DNA from: Phycisphaerae bacterium
GTDB lineage: Bacteria > Planctomycetota > Phycisphaerae > JAJVII01
Reading direction: 5' to 3'
Assembly (NCBI GenBank): GCA_028706835.1
Contig: JAQTVL010000323.1
Span: 1 to 5,556, forward strand
Length of the DNA stretch: 5,556 bases
The position numbers and the translations under genes are program-made. Below the pieces are notes generated by a model. That model searched no databases. It worked only from the letters and a program-made list of their open reading frames with translations, and had not been told where the DNA came from. Below are positions 3,232 to 5,556 of this stretch, in pieces. The first letter of the stretch is position 1. Each line of letters opens with the position of its first letter.

Positions 3232-5352
3232 TCAGGCCAGGCAGGCGACGCCGCCCATGAACAGCGACACCGTCTGGGCAAGCGTCAGGGTGACCAGGCC
3301 GTCGCTTGCGCTGCCGCTGGCGGTCCCGCCGTCGACGCCCCAGGGGTTATACACTGTGACCGTCTGCACGCCGTTGACCACGGCCACGCTCTTGACCTCG
3401 TAGGCGTGGCTGCCGACGATCAGGCCCGAGGCGCTGCCGTTGCTGCCGAGCGTGACGGCGTGGCCGGCGGACAGGTGCGTGCTCATCCAGGTGTAGAAGG
3501 CGGCGGCGCCGTTGCTGGTCCAGGCGGTGCTGGTCGAGGCCCGGGTCAATTCGCCATACACCGTGGCCATCCAGCCGCCCTCGATGGAGGAGTAGCTGTT
3601 CTGGCCATAGCGGAAGTAGGCGTAGGCTTTCTCCATGAGCGGGACCCAGAGCTCGTTGTCGCGGCCGGTGCGGGCGTAGACGAGCGAGGAGCCGCTGGCG
3701 GCGAGGTCGGCGTCGACGCGGAGGTAGACCTCGGCGTTGTTGCGATAGAACCGGACGGCGTAGGTGCCGTCGCCCAGCGGGGTGATCATCTGGCGGACGA
3801 GGCTCGGGTCGCTGTCGGCCAGGCTGGCCAGGGAGGCCAGGTAGTAGCAGTCGCCGAGGGCGCCCTGCTGGATGTCGCTATACTCCGGGCCGTCGACGAA
3901 GAGCGGCGTGGAGGCGAAGTTCCGCGTGCCGTAGGCGCTCGTCGGGTCGGTCAGGTTCTGGCCGGAGATCTGGAGCGGGACGTAACGCGGGTCGGACGCG
4001 GAGCTGGAATACGGCTGGTAGAACTGGGTGATGCGGTGCACGGCGGTGGCGGCGGTCTCGGCGGCTGAGGCGTCGGCGACGGTGTCGGTGGAATCGACCC
4101 AGAAGCTGTCGTTGCCGGCGCCGCCGCGAGCGGTGTCGGCGCCGCCGCCGATGGTGACGATGAGGTCGTCGCCATCGCCGCCCTCAACCACGGCGCTGCC
4201 CAGGGACGACTCGAAGATCTGGTCGTTCCCTGCGCCACCGTAGAGGATGCCAGCGGCAGTCACGGAGTTGGTCAGCCGAATGGTGTCGGCTCCACCGAAA
4301 CCATAGACGGTGACCTGGGTATAGTCGCCGGTGTAGGAGGTCGTGCCGGCGGCGGTGGTGACGGTCATCGCGGTCGGGGTCTGCGAAATGGAAATCGTGT
4401 CGTTGCCGTCGGTGCCGACGACCAGCAGTTGCAGGCCATTGGTGAGCGTGACGGTGGTGACGACGATGATCGCGCCCGGGGTGATCGTGCCGGGATCGGG
4501 CGTGGGGGTTGGCGTCGGAGTCGGGGTCGGCGTTGGCGTCGGAGTCGGCGTTGGCGTTGGAGTTGGGGCCGGCGTGGGGGCGGCTGTGATTCGAGCGGTC
4601 ATCACCCACGCGCCGACGGAAATCGAATAGCCCTTGGCGACGACGTAATAGGTCTGACCCTGCACGACGCTGAACGACAGGCGGGAGTTGAGCGATCGGC
4701 CGAAGTCGTCGTTGCTGCCGATGAGGGACCTCGCGCCGCTGTAGGCGTAGAGGTAGCTGTCGAGGGCGCTGCGGTTGGACTTGAGGTCGATCTGGATGGT
4801 GCCGGTGGCGTCGGCGACGAACTTGATGACGTCGGCGTCGCCGCTGTAGTTGATGACGCCGGCGGCGGACAGGGAACCGCCGGCGAAGGTCATGAGGCGG
4901 GCGGTGTCGAGGGTGTTGCCGTAGTCGTCCGCGGCGGAGGCGGCGACGGTGACGCGATAGTTCCCGCGTCCGCTGTTGGCCGCGGCCAGGAGCGTGTAGG
5001 GCTGGCCTTGCTGCACTTTCACGCGGACGTAGCTGTCGTGCGTGGCGCGGCTGGCGTTATCGTTCCGGGCCAGGCGCGCGCCGTTCGGTTTGTTGACTTG
5101 CAGCAGGCTATCGAGCGCGCTGCCGTCGGCGGCCATGCGAATCTCGACGTAGCCGCTCCTTTGCGCGATGAATGTGAACGCATCGGTCTGGCCGGGCGCG
5201 TCGATGGAGCCATTCCACTGGATCGTGCCGTTAGCCAGTATGTTCCCGACGGCGGCTGCATCAAACATCGACGCGGTTGGCGATGTGCTGCTCAAGCACA
5301 AGCGAGGTTCAAGGGGTTCCAGAGCCGCAGGCTGCGTTTGGCGCTGTTTCAT
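3232..5352 (-). CDS. LEPR-XLL-type surface protein with PPC, RTX and C-terminal calpain protease domains
   Basis: This is a predicted secreted or surface calpain-family (C2) cysteine protease of 706 residues. In order: LEPR-XLL-like N-terminus (LEPLEPRLCLSS, 11-22); two PPC-like beta domains (about 42-137 and 145-255, each ending in a QGQxY strand); Pro-Thr linker (259-285); RTX-like repeats with GGxGxD-type motifs (about 311-418, for example YGGAGNDQI and GGAGNDSFW); then the protease domain (about 480-706). The catalytic residues are present: Gln496 and Cys502 in QQGALGDC, His649 in GSHAYEV, Asn669 in YNPWG. ELWVPLMEKAYAYF and the following EGG also match calpains. There is no EF-hand module; calcium binding, if any, would come from the RTX region. 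The ATG at 5352 is preferred because it puts the LEPR motif at residue 11. An in-frame TTG at 5439 would add 29 residues without a signal-like segment. The Shine-Dalgarno match is weak and no hydrophobic signal peptide is seen. Substrate unknown. Confidence 0.92.
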   Translation of the reverse strand: MKQRQTQPAALEPLEPRLCLSSTSPTASMFDAAAVGNILANGTIQWNGSIDAPGQTDAFTFIAQRSGYVEIRMAADGSALDSLLQVNKPNGARLARNDNASRATHDSYVRVKVQQGQPYTLLAAANSGRGNYRVTVAASAADDYGNTLDTARLMTFAGGSLSAAGVINYSGDADVIKFVADATGTIQIDLKSNRSALDSYLYAYSGARSLIGSNDDFGRSLNSRLSFSVVQGQTYYVVAKGYSISVGAWVMTARITAAPTPAPTPTPTPTPTPTPTPTPTPTPTPDPGTITPGAIIVVTTVTLTNGLQLLVVGTDGNDTISISQTPTAMTVTTAAGTTSYTGDYTQVTVYGFGGADTIRLTNSVTAAGILYGGAGNDQIFESSLGSAVVEGGDGDDLIVTIGGGADTARGGAGNDSFWVDSTDTVADASAAETAATAVHRITQFYQPYSSSASDPRYVPLQISGQNLTDPTSAYGTRNFASTPLFVDGPEYSDIQQGALGDCYYLASLASLADSDPSLVRQMITPLGDGTYAVRFYRNNAEVYLRVDADLAASGSSLVYARTGRDNELWVPLMEKAYAYFRYGQNSYSSIEGGWMATVYGELTRASTSTAWTSNGAAAFYTWMSTHLSAGHAVTLGSNGSASGLIVGSHAYEVKSVAVVNGVQTVTVYNPWGVDGGTASGSASDGLVTLTLAQTVSLFMGGVACLA
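4498..4578 (-). repeat. Pro-Thr dipeptide repeat encoded by imperfect hexamers
   Basis: Twenty-seven codons encode thirteen Pro-x dipeptides (twelve Pro-Thr, one Pro-Ala) plus a closing Pro, within the protease gene. The stretch joins the second PPC-like domain to the RTX region and should be an extended, possibly glycosylated linker. Codons are mixed (ccg, cca, ccc; acg, act, acc), so the DNA is not a clean tandem repeat. Confidence 0.85.
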
Positions 5353-5492
5353 AGCATCCGGTCCGTCGGCGAAGGTCTTTGGCCACGTTTCCGCGGTCGC
5401 CGCATAGGTTTGCCCCAATGCCGGCGACCACACAGCCAAAACGTATGATTCCCCGCCGACCCGGGCAAATTAGGAAGAGTTTGCTGTTCTCG

Positions 5493-5556
5493 CCCCCAGC
5501 TTATCGGACCCCCACGACCCTCGCCCCCACGCCCGCCCCGCCCCCGCGCCTACCCC
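5493..5556 (-). other. G-tract cluster upstream of the protease gene
   Basis: On the sense strand of the protease gene, eight G-runs of 3 to 5 lie between 5556 and 5493 (complements of 5553-5556, 5541-5545, 5536-5539, 5532-5534, 5524-5528, 5518-5520, 5509-5513 and 5493-5497). The spacers are mostly 1 to 6 bases. This fits a G-quadruplex-prone region about 140 bases before the start codon. The window ends inside it, so its full extent is unknown. No convincing promoter was seen in 5353-5492. Confidence 0.45.

Noticed and set aside
2952..3403. Two overlapping plus-strand open frames of about 100 codons each
   Set aside because: They run through the 36-base palindrome or the C-rich tract and into the antisense of the protease gene. 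No protein feature is seen.
5353..5439. TTG at 5439 as the protease start
   Set aside because: It adds 29 residues with no signal peptide or domain and moves the LEPR motif away from the N-terminus. The ATG at 5352 fits the family better, though its ribosome binding site is weak.
4429..5448. 339-codon open frame on the plus strand opposite the protease gene
   Set aside because: It is antisense to recognisable PPC-like domains and the Pro-Thr linker. The product is Gly/Ala/Val/Arg-rich with no domain.
5440..5468. Possible promoter for the protease gene: TTGCCC, 17 bases, TACGTT
   Set aside because: It matches the sigma-70 consensus at only 4 of 6 and 3 of 6 positions, too weak to report as a site in GC-rich DNA.

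Overview
The window looks like chromosomal DNA of a high-GC planctomycete, most likely of the Phycisphaerae type. This is inferred from the following: a LEPR-XLL-type N-terminus (LEPLEPRLCLSS) on a large surface-type protein; a secreted TPR plus beta-sandwich protein ending in an Ala/Pro/Thr tail with TQPA; and intergenic DNA crowded with GTAG-linked hairpins. No rRNA, tRNA or housekeeping gene is present to prove the lineage.

Layout: 1-324 is non-coding and holds a strongly palindromic element at 14-140, a tandem 16-mer pair, and the leader of the first gene. 325-2598 (+) encodes a 757-residue exported protein with TPR-like helices followed by beta-rich domains; its function is unknown. 2599-3231 is a 633-base intergenic region between two convergent genes. 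It holds no credible gene but at least seven hairpins, including a symmetrical composite repeat (2716-2924). 5352-3232 (-) encodes a 706-residue calpain-family cysteine protease with a LEPR-XLL-like N-terminus, two PPC-like domains, a Pro-Thr linker, RTX-like calcium-binding repeats and a C-terminal protease domain with an intact Cys/His/Asn triad. 5353-5556 is its upstream region and has a run of G-tracts on the coding strand.

The two genes converge and are not an operon. Both products look destined for the cell envelope or outside, but nothing in the sequence ties them to one pathway.

The most interesting material is non-coding. In 2716-2924, a two-hairpin unit (a 5-bp GAA/GGA-loop hairpin, a GRCGGC linker, GTAG, then a longer hairpin) occurs as an inverted pair. 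A third, diverged copy lies in the middle, folded into a 21-bp perfect stem. Hairpin bases covary between copies. The element at 34-109 has the same plan (GTAG-hairpin, central hairpin, inverted hairpin-CTAC) with mostly unrelated sequence. These resemble REP/BIME elements mobilised by RAYT-type (Y1 HUH) transposases. No such transposase lies in this window, so the link is inference.
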